Assembly: GCF_007990635.1 (NCBI RefSeq)
Contig: NZ_AP019846.1
Location: forward strand, 1,922,001 to 1,986,000
DNA: 64,000 bases
Direction of reading: 5' to 3'
Origin: Leptotrichia hongkongensis
GTDB lineage: Bacteria; Fusobacteriota; Fusobacteriia; Fusobacteriales; Leptotrichiaceae
Below, piece by piece: positions 48,171 to 57,231 of the stretch; position 1 is the first letter of the stretch, and each line of letters opens with the position of its first letter. A model generated the notes under the pieces. That model saw only the letters and a list, made by a program, of their open reading frames with translations, was not told where the DNA came from and searched no databases. Position numbers and translations under genes: made by a program.

Positions 48171-49373
48171 TTATTTGTTATTTGCCATATATTTTTCCCA
48201 GCAAAACAGCCATGTCAGCTTAATAATAATATACACAGGAATAGCAACAAATGCCCCGCCAATACCAAATAATGCTCCTCCAACAAGAACTACCAGAAGT
48301 GTAGTAATTGGGTGCATTTCTACAGATTTTCCTGTCAGCCATGGTTTTACAATATTTGCTTCTATTGTTTGAACAATTGTAATCAGTACTACTATCAGGA
48401 TTACGAGCTTAAATGATTTTGTAAAAGCATAAAGTATAGCAGGAATCAGTCCAATAAAAGGCCCAATAAATGGAATCACATTTCCAAAACCTATAATTAC
48501 TGAAAAAAGCATGCTATAATCCATTTTCAAAAAATAAAATATTACAAATGATACAATTCCAACTATCATACTGTCAAGCGCTGTTACAAGTATATATTTT
48601 CCGATTGTCTCATCTATATTCTTTATAAGCACTATTAATTCTTCCCTGTCCATATTTCTCAAAATCCGTTTTACTCCATTTTCAAGATTATCATAACTGA
48701 AAATAAGCATTATCGTAAAAATTGGAGTCATAAACAGCAAGCTAAATGTACTGCTTATAAGAGAAAAACTAGAACTTAGAACATTCATAACATTGGAAAC
48801 GATTACATCTTTCGAACTCATAAGCGAACTTCGTAAATCAATATTATTGCTTTCAAGAAAACCAAAAAAGTTGTTTTGCAGTTTTTCCTGATTTTTTAAT
48901 AAAAAGTCTATAAGACTTGATATTTGTTTTGTAATTATTGGCACAATCGTCAAAACTATATAAAGAAAAACTATAAAAAATACTGATAATACTATTAAAA
49001 TCGCAGTAGTTCGATTTAACTTGTATTTTTCTTTTTTATTTTTACTGGAAAGTTCATTGAACAATTTCATTTTTTTACTTCTTTCTTCATTGTCCACACC
49101 CATTTTTTCAATTTTTTCGAGTTCATCAAGTTTACTGTTCTTTATAAAATTTTCATTTTTATCTTTTTTACTAATCATATCAATAAAAGGCATTAGACAG
49201 TACACTATTACAAACGACAAAATAAATGGAAAAATGGTACTTGTAACCATTCGTATTGATTTTGCAAAATTATCATAAACCTTAAAAAACAACAAAAGTG
49301 CCCAAAGTGCTAAAACCACAACAATTAGTACATTTCTTAGTTTTAATAATTTTTCTTCATCATAAAACTTCAT
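48171..49373 (-). CDS. AI-2E/PerM-family permease
   Basis: 400 residues with about eight hydrophobic helices and the family end block IEANIVKPWLTGKSVEMHP, then LVVLVGGALFGIGGAFVAIP. Members include TqsA (autoinducer-2) and Na+/H+ or other exporters, so the substrate is open. A charged segment at about 70-115 (Lys/Glu/Ser-rich) lies between helices 2 and 3. It follows der by 27 bases. Confidence 0.85.
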   Translation of the reverse strand: MKFYDEEKLLKLRNVLIVVVLALWALLLFFKVYDNFAKSIRMVTSTIFPFILSFVIVYCLMPFIDMISKKDKNENFIKNSKLDELEKIEKMGVDNEERSKKMKLFNELSSKNKKEKYKLNRTTAILIVLSVFFIVFLYIVLTIVPIITKQISSLIDFLLKNQEKLQNNFFGFLESNNIDLRSSLMSSKDVIVSNVMNVLSSSFSLISSTFSLLFMTPIFTIMLIFSYDNLENGVKRILRNMDREELIVLIKNIDETIGKYILVTALDSMIVGIVSFVIFYFLKMDYSMLFSVIIGFGNVIPFIGPFIGLIPAILYAFTKSFKLVILIVVLITIVQTIEANIVKPWLTGKSVEMHPITTLLVVLVGGALFGIGGAFVAIPVYIIIKLTWLFCWEKYMANNK

Positions 49374-49400
49374 TTATTCTTCCTTTCTATTCGTTAACGT

Positions 49401-50726
49401 CTATCCAAAGGACTTGTCACTTTTCTTGTTAAACACAATATCAATCGGACATCCTTCAAATCCAAAATATTCTCTTAATTTATTCTCAATATATCTTTGA
49501 TAAGAAAAATGTATTAATTCTGGATTGTTCGCAAAAAATGCAAATTTTGGCGGTGCCTGACTTACCTGTGTCGCATAATTTATTTTTACTGCCCGTCCTT
49601 TTCTTGTAGGCACTGGATTCTGTGCTATCATTTCTGCCAAAATCTGATTCAATAGTCCAGTTGATATCTTTTTATGGTATTCTTCATTGATAAATTTCGC
49701 CTGTTCTAGTATATTCAACGTTCTTTTCCCAGTCAATGCCGAAATTGTAACAATCGGAGCATAATCTAAAAATGCTAAGTCTGCTTTTATCAAAGCCGTA
49801 AATTCCTTCACACTGTTGTTATCCTTTTCAATCAAATCCCATTTGTTTACTGCAATAATAATTGGCTTTCTCTCCTCATAAATCATACCTGCTATTCTCT
49901 TATCCTGATCTGTCAAAAGTTCTGTTGCATCTAGCATCAGCACACACACATCTGCCCTTTTTATAGCTTTTATTGCACGTAATACACTGTAATATTCAAT
50001 GTCATCTTCCACTTTGGATTTTCTACGGATTCCCGCTGTATCAATTAATGTATAAGTTTCTCCGTTATATCTCAAACTCGAGTCAATCGAATCTCTAGTC
50101 GTTCCCGCAATATCACTAACAATCGAACGTTCTTCGTTTAAAAGCTTATTTAAAAGCGAAGATTTTCCAGCATTCGGTCTTCCAAGAATTGCAATATTAA
50201 GTCCTTCTTCTGTCCTTTTTATTTTCTTATCCTCAAATTTATTAATTACAGCATCAAGCAAATCTCCCAAATTAGTCTTATGCTCCCCAGAAATTCCAAT
50301 AACTTCTTCAAATCCTAGTCCATAAAATTCAAAAATATTTTCCTGATCACGCATATAATTGTCAATCTTGTTTACAGCTACAACAACCTTTTTATCCTGC
50401 CTTCTAAGCACAGTTGCCACATCCTCGTCAAGCCCAGTAATCCCAGCTTTTCCATCTACCAGAAATATAATTACATCCGCCTCGTCAATTGCAACCTGTG
50501 CCTGCTGCTTAATTTTCCCCATCATAAAGTCTTCTGTACGTGGCTCAAGCCCTCCAGTATCTACCAAGATAAACTCTTTTCCGCTCCACTCCATCTCACG
50601 ATAAAGCCTATCTCTAGTAACCCCTGGCTCATCCTTCACGATAGACAGCCTATCACCCACGAGCTTATTAAATAACGTTGATTTTCCCACATTAGGTCTA
50701 CCAACGATCGCTACTGTATGTTTCAT
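49401..50726 (-). CDS. der: Ribosome-assembly GTPase Der (EngA)
   Basis: About 441 residues with two tandem GTPase domains, typical for Der: GRPNVGKST, DTGG and NKID in the first, GRPNAGKSS, DTAG and NKWD in the second, then a KH-like end. Der matures the 50S ribosomal subunit. The start at 50726 follows GGAGG by 5 bases; the TTG at 50738 would place the site inside the gene. First gene of a likely der-permease-marR-ktrB-ktrA transcript with gaps of 13-44 bases. Confidence 0.96.
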   Translation of the reverse strand: MKHTVAIVGRPNVGKSTLFNKLVGDRLSIVKDEPGVTRDRLYREMEWSGKEFILVDTGGLEPRTEDFMMGKIKQQAQVAIDEADVIIFLVDGKAGITGLDEDVATVLRRQDKKVVVAVNKIDNYMRDQENIFEFYGLGFEEVIGISGEHKTNLGDLLDAVINKFEDKKIKRTEEGLNIAILGRPNAGKSSLLNKLLNEERSIVSDIAGTTRDSIDSSLRYNGETYTLIDTAGIRRKSKVEDDIEYYSVLRAIKAIKRADVCVLMLDATELLTDQDKRIAGMIYEERKPIIIAVNKWDLIEKDNNSVKEFTALIKADLAFLDYAPIVTISALTGKRTLNILEQAKFINEEYHKKISTGLLNQILAEMIAQNPVPTRKGRAVKINYATQVSQAPPKFAFFANNPELIHFSYQRYIENKLREYFGFEGCPIDIVFNKKSDKSFG

Positions 50727-50886
50727 ATTTTCCTCCAATTTTCTATTAATTTTTTCTCTTTAAATTATCAATTAATTTTTTTACAATTCACAAAAAATTC
50801 CTGAAACCAAATTTTCATTTAATTTTCCTAACTTTTATAAATTCTCTCTCAAAATTATTCAAATAATTTTAGAAGAATTTAAATAT

Positions 50887-50992
50887 ATACTCAAACCTAT
50901 TTAAAATTAAACTACTAAAAATTATATAGATTTAGGGTTTGAGTAAAATAGTCATAGCCTTTTGAGTTTAGTTTTAAAGCAGTTTTACTATA
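50887..50992 (+). repeat. TATA-ended 105-bp repeat (MITE-like), copy 4
   Basis: Nearly identical to copies 2 and 5. It lies in the gap upstream of der. The rest of 50739-51066 is AT-rich and shows no gene. Confidence 0.8.
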
Positions 50993-51066
50993 CAATATAT
51001 TTTATCATATTTTTTGTATTTTTATTAGTTTTTTTTATTGATATTACAGAAAAAGTGCAAATAAAA

Positions 51067-51100
51067 TAAAGACTAGAGCATTATCTCCAGTCTTTTTACA
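51067..51100. terminator. Terminator downstream of the DUF1304 gene
   Basis: AAAGACTAGAG pairs with CTCCAGTCTTT (one mismatch) around a six-base loop. On the minus strand the end reads GTCTTTATTTTATTT. About 90 bases after the stop. Confidence 0.6.
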
Positions 51101-51190
51101 AATATTTTTTTAATTTTATATACATAAAACACCTAAACTCTCCAAAATCAAATTCTCAAATTTAAGAATTCCTTTGAAATCCAATTAAAT

Positions 51191-51568
51191 TTATGAAGCT
51201 ATCAATGGCAACAATACTGCAATAATAGCCATTAAAGCAGGTAAACCCTGCACTAAAAATATTTTTTTAGAAACTGTGACAGAACCATAAATAGCCGCAC
51301 AGATAATACAAATCAGGAAGAAAACTGCAATTTGAAATTGAAATTCTCCACTTTCGATTAAACTCCACACTAATCCTGTGGCAAGAAAACCGTTGTACAG
51401 CCCTTGATTTGCCATCATTTTTTTTACACGTTCATCTTTTAAAAAGTCTATTTCCAGTCCAAAGTTTCTTTGAACAGTTTCACTTTCATTAAGATACATT
51501 TCAAGGATTAATATATAATAATGCTCCAATGCCACAAATAATATTAATATGAATGCCAGTATGCTCAA
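51191..51568 (-). CDS. DUF1304 family membrane protein
   Basis: 125 residues with four hydrophobic helices and the DUF1304 pattern: LEHYYILILEMYL, ANQGLYNGFLATGLVW, IYGSVTVSKKIFLVQGLPA. Function unknown. It follows map by 46 bases; the ribosome site (GGGAGAG) is moderate. Confidence 0.85.
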   Translation of the reverse strand: MSILAFILILFVALEHYYILILEMYLNESETVQRNFGLEIDFLKDERVKKMMANQGLYNGFLATGLVWSLIESGEFQFQIAVFFLICIICAAIYGSVTVSKKIFLVQGLPALMAIIAVLLPLIAS

Positions 51569-51614
51569 AATAATTCTCTCCCTTCTTTATATTTTTATAT
51601 TCTTTCTTTTTAGC

Positions 51615-52388
51615 TTAATCTCTTACACTTAAAATTACAGGCTTTCCATCAATAATGGCAAGGCTATGTTCGTATTGGGCTGAACGTTTACCATCTTTAG
51701 TAACCGCTGTCCACATATCAGATAATACTTTCACTCTATAAGTCCCGACATTTACCATCGGCTCAACTGTAATTACCATTCCATCTTCAATTTTAGCTCC
51801 TGTTCCAGCTTTTCCATAATTTGGAATAATTGGGTCTTCGTGCATTTCCTTTCCTACTCCATGTCCTGCAAAATCTCTTACAAGCGAGAATCCAAAGCTC
51901 TCTACATATTCCTGAATAGCATGCCCAATATCTCCAATTCTATTTCCGGCACGTGCCACTTCAATCCCGATATCTCTTGCCTTTTCAGTAACTTCCATAA
52001 GCTTTTTAGAAGTTTCATCAATTTCTCCTACAGCATAAGTAATTGCAGCATCACCAAAATATCCATCGAGTACTGTAACCGTATCAACTGTCAGAATATC
52101 CCCTTCCTTTAGTATTTGCTTTTTGCTAGGAATACCGTGTACTACGACTTCGTTTACAGAAATACAAGTTGCGGCTGGATAAGGAGGATATGGATGTCCT
52201 ACATCGTAACCCTTAGTTCCTGGAATTGCTCCTTGACTTCTAATGTAATCTTCAGCGATTTGGTCCAGTTCGTATGTGCTGATTCCAGCTTTTATGTGTT
52301 TTGGCAATACATCTTCAAAAAGTCTTGCGATTATTTCATTAGCTTTTTTTATTTTTTTTATTTCATCCAATGTTTTATAAATTATCAT
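51615..52388 (-). CDS. map: Methionine aminopeptidase, type I
   Basis: 257 residues of the creatinase fold. Metal ligands and active-site residues are recognisable: His in HPYPPYPAATCISVNEVVVHG, Asp in LTVDTVTVLDGYFGDAA, His in RDFAGHGVGKEMHEDP, Glu in VITVEPMVNVG and in the late QYEHSLAI. It removes the first Met from new proteins. GAAGAAG precedes the ATG. It lies 189 bases after adk; in many bacteria the two sit together near ribosomal genes, which are absent here. Confidence 0.96.
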   Translation of the reverse strand: MIIYKTLDEIKKIKKANEIIARLFEDVLPKHIKAGISTYELDQIAEDYIRSQGAIPGTKGYDVGHPYPPYPAATCISVNEVVVHGIPSKKQILKEGDILTVDTVTVLDGYFGDAAITYAVGEIDETSKKLMEVTEKARDIGIEVARAGNRIGDIGHAIQEYVESFGFSLVRDFAGHGVGKEMHEDPIIPNYGKAGTGAKIEDGMVITVEPMVNVGTYRVKVLSDMWTAVTKDGKRSAQYEHSLAIIDGKPVILSVRD

Positions 52389-52577
52389 TTTTTGTACTTC
52401 TTCTTTCTAAATTTCTTTTTTATTTTTTTAGTATATATATTTGACAATTTAATACTTTTTTACAAAAAATCTTGTACTTTTGCAAATAAAATTTTATTAA
52501 TTATCAAATAATATCAAATAAGTTTAGTAATATTACTCTAAAATCAAATTCAATCTTAAATAATTTGAAATTATTTA

Positions 52578-53207
52578 CTATTTTTCCAAGATATCAATTA
52601 TATCTTTTGTAATTTCTTCCAGTTTTTTTGTACCATCTACACTGTAAACTTTATTTTGTTTTTTGTAAAAATCCAATACTGGTGCTGTCTGTTCGTTGTA
52701 AACTGCAAGTCTTTTTTTCACTGTTTCTTCATTATCATCTGCCCTTTGTTCCAAATCTTCTGGATTTTCATCAACTGGCGGATTATATTTTATGTGATAA
52801 ATTTTACCAGTCTTTTTCGATACTCTTCTTCCTGTGATTCTTTCAATAATTTCTTCATCGCTAACTTCAAGTGCGATTACTTTTTCAATTTCTCTGCTTG
52901 ATTTTGCCAAAATTTTGTCAAGTTCTTCAGCTTGAGCCACTGTTCTTGGAAATCCGTCCAAAATAAATCCTTTTTTACAGTCATCTTCCTGCAATCTTGC
53001 TTCCACAAGTCCATTTACAATGTCATCAGAAACCAATTTCCCTTCATCCATCAATTTTTTGGCTTCCATTCCTAGTGGAGTCTTGTTTGCAATTGCAGCT
53101 CTCAAAATATCCCCTGTTGAAATTTGAGGAATTTCATATTTTTGAATTAATTCCTTTGCCTGAGTTCCTTTTCCTGCTCCTGGTGCTCCAAATAACACTA
53201 TATTCAT
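52578..53207 (-). CDS. adk: Adenylate kinase
   Basis: 209 residues with P-loop GAPGAGKGTQ, the NMP-binding TGDILRAAI region, DGFPRT, and a LID domain (TGRRVSKKTGKIYHIKYN). The LID lacks the four-Cys zinc site found in many Gram-positive enzymes. It interconverts AMP plus ATP and two ADP. GGAGCGG lies upstream within a leader of about 130 bases. Confidence 0.97.
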   Translation of the reverse strand: MNIVLFGAPGAGKGTQAKELIQKYEIPQISTGDILRAAIANKTPLGMEAKKLMDEGKLVSDDIVNGLVEARLQEDDCKKGFILDGFPRTVAQAEELDKILAKSSREIEKVIALEVSDEEIIERITGRRVSKKTGKIYHIKYNPPVDENPEDLEQRADDNEETVKKRLAVYNEQTAPVLDFYKKQNKVYSVDGTKKLEEITKDIIDILEK

Positions 53208-53334
53208 AATTATTTATTCAGTATTTAAAATTAAATACCGCTCCTTTCCAAATTTATTTTTTCACATCTAATTTTAACATTTTAAAAGCCATTTTTCAAT
53301 TTTCTTTTTTAAATTTTCAAAAAAATAACCAAAA

Positions 53335-53368
53335 AAGAAAAAAAACTGAATTTAATCAGTTTTTTCTG
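53335..53368 (-). terminator. Terminator of the phosphohexomutase gene
   Basis: On the minus strand AAAACTGA pairs with TCAGTTTT around TTAAAT, followed by more T residues. It lies about 115 bases after the stop. Confidence 0.65.
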
Positions 53369-53481
53369 CTAAAGAACTATTTAGCTAATTTAAGTTAGAG
53401 TGGGTAATAAACCCATGTATATTTTACCACATTTATAAATTTTATCAATACCTTTTTTTAATTTTTATTTTTTATTTTTTC

Positions 53482-54975
53482 TTAAATTTCCATTTTTTCG
53501 TATTTTTTTAAATAATCCTTCAATTCTTCTAAAATATCATTCCCCATTCCTTTTTTTTCTGCTTCTATATTAACGCACAAAAGTGGTTCATGCAGTGATA
53601 ATCTGATTAAAAACCAGCTTTTTTGACCTATATTTACTCTTACACCTTCATAGTTAGGACTTTCTAGGCTCCAATCTTCTTTTTTTTCAGCATATTCTCT
53701 AAAGTTTTCCACAATTTTTTCTCCACAAGCCCGAAAATCTTTATCTTTTATAGGAATTCTTATTTCTATTTCCTCAACAGGCTCAGGCAGCTCATTCAAA
53801 ACATCTGTAAATTCAACCCCTTTTTCCCTGCTCTCTACAAGCTGAATCAAAAGCCTTGCAGCCATGTATGCTCCATCATCAAGAAAATAATTTTCTTTAA
53901 ATGCGGCATGTCCTGACGTTTCTATAGCAAGAGGAGAATACTTTCCTTCATTATTCAGTCTTATAGATTCATTTATTACGTTCTTGTATCCTCGCTGGAA
54001 TCTGTGGTGAATCCCGCCACGGTTTTCTATAAATTCTTTTAGCCCTGCCGATGTAATCGAATCTGTTACAATTGTCCCGCCAGAATGTTCTTTTAACAAT
54101 ATTTCACTAAGCAATGCGATAAGGTTATTTCTGTTAATTTCACGTCCATTCTTATCTATAAAGGCACTTCTATCTCCATCTGCATCAAATATTATTCCAA
54201 AATCTGCATTATTATCAAGAACTGCTTTTTTTATTGATTCTATCGCTTCTTTTTCTTCAGGATTCGGAATATGATTTGGAAAGTTACCATCAGGATTTAA
54301 AAATTGGCTTCCAGTAGTATCTCCACCCAAAACTTCTATTACCTTTTTGGCAAAAAATCCTGCAGCTCCATTTCCCGCATCAATCACTATCCGTAGGTTT
54401 TTTAGAGGCTTATCCCCTTTCCCAATTTTATTTTTTATTAGTTCGCATATATATGAAGCATAGTCATCTGCTAGATTTTTTACAATTTCTACACCTTTTT
54501 CTTTTTTAAGCAAATTTTTTTCTTGTTTTTCAGCCATTTCTAAAAATTCATTAACATCACTTTTTTGAAGCCCTCCGTTTTTAGTAAAAAATTTAATCCC
54601 GTTGTAGTAGCTCGGTAAATGGCTGGCAGTTATCATCATTGCGCCATCAGCTTTATAATCCTCAAATATCGTAGTCATAAATAGTGATGGTGTTATTGAC
54701 ATTCCGCAATCATATACATCAATTCCCATTTCCATCAAAGTTTTTCTTATAATTTCTGAAAATTTAGGTCCTGTATGCCTTGCATCGTGCCCAACTGCCA
54801 CTTTAACCTTCCTGTTTTCATTCTTTGCTATTTCATCACATTTTTCAGTTATCCAAAGCCCAAATCCTTTTGCTATGAACTCAACTTCCTTTTCAGATAA
54901 ATTAATGTCCTTATCCTCGTATTTTGAAACTATTCCCCGAATATCAGTCCCACTTATCATATTTTTTAAATCCAT
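53482..54975 (-). CDS. Phosphoglucomutase/phosphomannomutase family protein
   Basis: About 497 residues of the alpha-D-phosphohexomutase family: ISGTDIRGIV at the start, phospho-Ser loop TASHLPSYYNG, metal loop DADGDRS and sugar loop AIETSGHAAF. It moves phosphate between C1 and C6 of glucose or mannose phosphates, feeding surface sugars. The start at 54975 has AGAGAGG 7 bases upstream; an in-frame ATG at 55005 also has AGGAG, so up to 507 residues are possible. A hairpin covers the upstream ATG. It lies about 90 bases after the transketolase genes. Confidence 0.9.
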   Translation of the reverse strand: MDLKNMISGTDIRGIVSKYEDKDINLSEKEVEFIAKGFGLWITEKCDEIAKNENRKVKVAVGHDARHTGPKFSEIIRKTLMEMGIDVYDCGMSITPSLFMTTIFEDYKADGAMMITASHLPSYYNGIKFFTKNGGLQKSDVNEFLEMAEKQEKNLLKKEKGVEIVKNLADDYASYICELIKNKIGKGDKPLKNLRIVIDAGNGAAGFFAKKVIEVLGGDTTGSQFLNPDGNFPNHIPNPEEKEAIESIKKAVLDNNADFGIIFDADGDRSAFIDKNGREINRNNLIALLSEILLKEHSGGTIVTDSITSAGLKEFIENRGGIHHRFQRGYKNVINESIRLNNEGKYSPLAIETSGHAAFKENYFLDDGAYMAARLLIQLVESREKGVEFTDVLNELPEPVEEIEIRIPIKDKDFRACGEKIVENFREYAEKKEDWSLESPNYEGVRVNIGQKSWFLIRLSLHEPLLCVNIEAEKKGMGNDILEELKDYLKKYEKMEI

Positions 54976-54997
54976 AAAAATACCTCTCTTTTTAAGT

Positions 54998-55041
54998 AAA
55001 GCCATACCTATTCTCCTCATTTTGAAAATTGGTATGGCTTT
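54998..55041 (-). promoter_or_regulatory. Hairpin in the leader of the phosphohexomutase gene
   Basis: Perfect 11-bp stem AAAGCCATACC/GGTATGGCTTT with a 22-base loop. On the minus strand the loop exposes GAGGAG and the stem covers the ATG at 55005. No T-run follows on the minus strand, so it is not a terminator for the transketolase genes; a role in start choice or mRNA stability is inferred. Confidence 0.5.
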
Positions 55042-55064
55042 TCTATTATTGTTCACTTAATTTA

Positions 55065-55994
55065 CTATTTTAAATTATTCAGCACTGTTTGTGCAATATC
55101 CTTCGCTCTAAGCCCGTAATTTGTAAGCATAGTCTCTCCATCTGCACTTTGTCCAAAAACATCCTGTATTCCATGTTTTACAACTTTTGTCGGATGAACT
55201 TCTGACAAGTATCCTGAAACTGCACTTCCAAGTCCTCCTATTACAGAATGCTCTTCACTTGTTACAATGAATTTACATTCTTTTGCCGCTTTTAGAACTG
55301 TTTCTGTGTCTAACGGCTTTATCGTAGAAACATTTACCACTCTTGCTTTTATCCCTTTTTCTTCCAGTAATTTTGCTGCTTCAAGAGCTTCTGATACCAT
55401 AAGCCCTGTCGCTAATATTGCCACATCATTTCCTTCTCTCAAAGTTGCAGCTTTTCCTATTTCAAATTTATAGTTTTCATCAAATAATACTGGTATATTC
55501 AGTCTTCCAAGTCTTACGTATACAGGCCCTTCATATTCAGCTGCTGCAAAGACCATTTTTTCTGTTTCTACTGCATCTGCTGGCGATAGCACTACCATTC
55601 CTGGAATTGCACGCATTAAAGCCACATCTTCAACTGACTGGTGCGAACCTCCATCTTCTCCTAACGAAACCCCTGCGTGAGTTGGACAAATCTTGACATT
55701 TAAATGCGGATACGCCACCGAGTTTCTAACCTGGTCAAAGGCACGTCCAGCCGCAAAATGTGCAAAAGTTGAAGCAAACGGTATTTTCCCAGTCGTTGCA
55801 ATACCTGCCGCTGTTCCAATCATATCAGCTTCTGCAATCCCAACATTTATATGTCTTTCTGGAAACTCTTTTTTAAAATATGCAGTCATTGTTGATTTTG
55901 ACAAGTCTGCTTCCAGTACCACCACATCTTTATTTACTTTCCCCAATTTAACTAACGCTTCTCCATAAGCCACTCTAGTTGATTTTTTTTCCAT
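55065..55994 (-). CDS. Transketolase, C-terminal subunit
   Basis: About 309 residues holding the pyrimidine-binding and C-terminal domains of a split transketolase: EADLSKSTMTAYFKKEFP, NVGIAEADMIGTAAG (catalytic Glu region), FAAGRAFDQVRNSVAYPHLN, THAGVSLGEDGGSHQS and VTSEEHSVIGGLG. Start at 55994 is 9 bases after AGGAG; the ATG at 56000 is only 3 bases away. Together with the next gene upstream it moves two-carbon units between sugar phosphates. Confidence 0.93.
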   Translation of the reverse strand: MEKKSTRVAYGEALVKLGKVNKDVVVLEADLSKSTMTAYFKKEFPERHINVGIAEADMIGTAAGIATTGKIPFASTFAHFAAGRAFDQVRNSVAYPHLNVKICPTHAGVSLGEDGGSHQSVEDVALMRAIPGMVVLSPADAVETEKMVFAAAEYEGPVYVRLGRLNIPVLFDENYKFEIGKAATLREGNDVAILATGLMVSEALEAAKLLEEKGIKARVVNVSTIKPLDTETVLKAAKECKFIVTSEEHSVIGGLGSAVSGYLSEVHPTKVVKHGIQDVFGQSADGETMLTNYGLRAKDIAQTVLNNLK

Positions 55995-56039
55995 TCTCAT
56001 ATTCTCCTATTTTTTATTTCATTATTTTTAAAAACTTTT

Positions 56040-56170
56040 TAATACTATTCCACAAGCCAGAGTTAGTGCATAGCACTTTCGCCATTCTCTTTAATACACC
56101 ATTATTTAAATATGTTAAAATAACTATTATTGTGAAATGAAGGGAAATGGCGATTGATTTCCCTTGCTAT
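56040..56170 (+). repeat. Dispersed structured element, copy 4 (partial), inside the transketolase operon
   Basis: Matches bases 270-383: TTTCGC/GTGAAA arms, a TAAAATAACTATTATTG block, and a perfect 9-bp hairpin AAGGGAAAT/ATTTCCCTT (56140-56165) around loop GGCGATTG. It sits between the stop of the N-terminal subunit gene and the start of the C-terminal subunit gene. Confidence 0.65.
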
Positions 56171-56172
56171 TA

Positions 56173-56991
56173 TTAACTCAATTCTTCCATTGCCTTCTTG
56201 TATTCTTCATCATTTGGAGCAGCTCCGTGGAATCCAGCGTTATTTTCCATAAATGAGACACCTTTTCCTTTTACAGTGTTCGCAACAATAACTGTCGGCT
56301 GTCCTTTAACTGTTCTTGCTGTGTCAAGAGCATTTATGATTTCTTCATAATTGTGTCCGTCAATCTCTATTACATTCCATTTGAATGCCTTGAATTTTTC
56401 CCCAATCGGAGCAACATCCATTACATCCGAAACTTTTCCATCAATTTGCAAATTGTTATAGTCAACTATCGCAACTAAATTATCAAGCTTGTAATGTGCC
56501 GCAGTCATAGCCGCTTCCCAAACTTGACCTTCCTGCAATTCTCCATCTCCTAGAATTGCATAAACTCTGTAGTCATTATTGTAAATTTTTGCACTCAAAG
56601 CCATTCCGTTTGCTGCAGACAGTCCTTGCCCAAGTGAACCTGTTGACATTTCAACTCCAGCCAGTTTTTTCATATCAGGATGTCCTTGAAGCGGAGAGTG
56701 CCATTTTCTAAGTGTTGGAATAAGATTTTTTCCTTCATCTCCTAAAAATCCTTTTTCAATCAAAGCCGCATACAGTGCAGGAGCAGCATGCCCCTTACTA
56801 AGAACTAATCTGTCTCTGTTTTCCATTTTTGGATTTTTTGGGTCAATATTCATTTCCTTCCAGTAAAGCACAGCCAGAATATCAGCAATCGAAAGTGAAC
56901 CTCCCGGATGTCCTGATTTTGCGCTGTAAATCATTTCAATAATATCTTTTCTAAGTTCTTTTGAAATTTTTTGAATTTCCTCAACTTTCAT
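56173..56991 (-). CDS. Transketolase, N-terminal subunit
   Basis: 272 residues with the thiamine diphosphate motif GDGELQEGQVWEA ending in VDYNNLQIDG, GHPGGSLSIADILAVLYW, SKGHAAPALYA and MSTGSLGQGLSAANG. This is the TPP-binding half of a split transketolase, the usual form in many anaerobes. It provides the non-oxidative pentose phosphate step needed to use the D-xylulose 5-phosphate made by the ula operon. AGGAGG precedes the ATG. Confidence 0.93.
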   Translation of the reverse strand: MKVEEIQKISKELRKDIIEMIYSAKSGHPGGSLSIADILAVLYWKEMNIDPKNPKMENRDRLVLSKGHAAPALYAALIEKGFLGDEGKNLIPTLRKWHSPLQGHPDMKKLAGVEMSTGSLGQGLSAANGMALSAKIYNNDYRVYAILGDGELQEGQVWEAAMTAAHYKLDNLVAIVDYNNLQIDGKVSDVMDVAPIGEKFKAFKWNVIEIDGHNYEEIINALDTARTVKGQPTVIVANTVKGKGVSFMENNAGFHGAAPNDEEYKKAMEELS

Positions 56992-57023
56992 AAAAGCCTC
57001 CTATAAATTAATATTTTTATATT

Positions 57024-57129
57024 ATACTCAAACCTATTTAAAATTAAACTACTAAACATTATATTGATTTAGGGTTTGAGTAAAATAGTCATAGCCTTTT
57101 GAGTTTAGTTTTAAAGCAGTTTTACTATA
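57024..57129 (+). repeat. TATA-ended 105-bp repeat (MITE-like), copy 5
   Basis: Nearly identical to copies 2 and 4. It lies between the XRE regulator terminator and the transketolase genes, so it probably sits in their leader or promoter region. Confidence 0.8.
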
Positions 57130-57167
57130 TGGTCAATTCGCTTAAAAATTAGTTATTTTTATCAATT

Positions 57168-57215
57168 CCATATAAAAAGGGAGCAACCACCTAAAATGTG
57201 AAACTCCCTTCATTT
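57168..57215 (-). terminator. Terminator of the XRE regulator gene
   Basis: On the minus strand AAGGGAG pairs with CTCCCTT across a 23-base loop, followed by TTTATATGG. It lies 20 bases after the stop. Confidence 0.65.
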
Positions 57216-57231
57216 TTACAAAAAGCGGTAA

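Noticed and set aside
52116-52511. Plus-strand frame of 131 codons opposite map
   Set aside because: Phe/Tyr/Ile-rich shadow of map and its AT-rich leader; no ribosome site.
53395-53425. Small hairpin GGGTAATAAACCC near adk as an operator
   Set aside because: Stem of three or four pairs only; could be chance, and no repeat of it is seen elsewhere.
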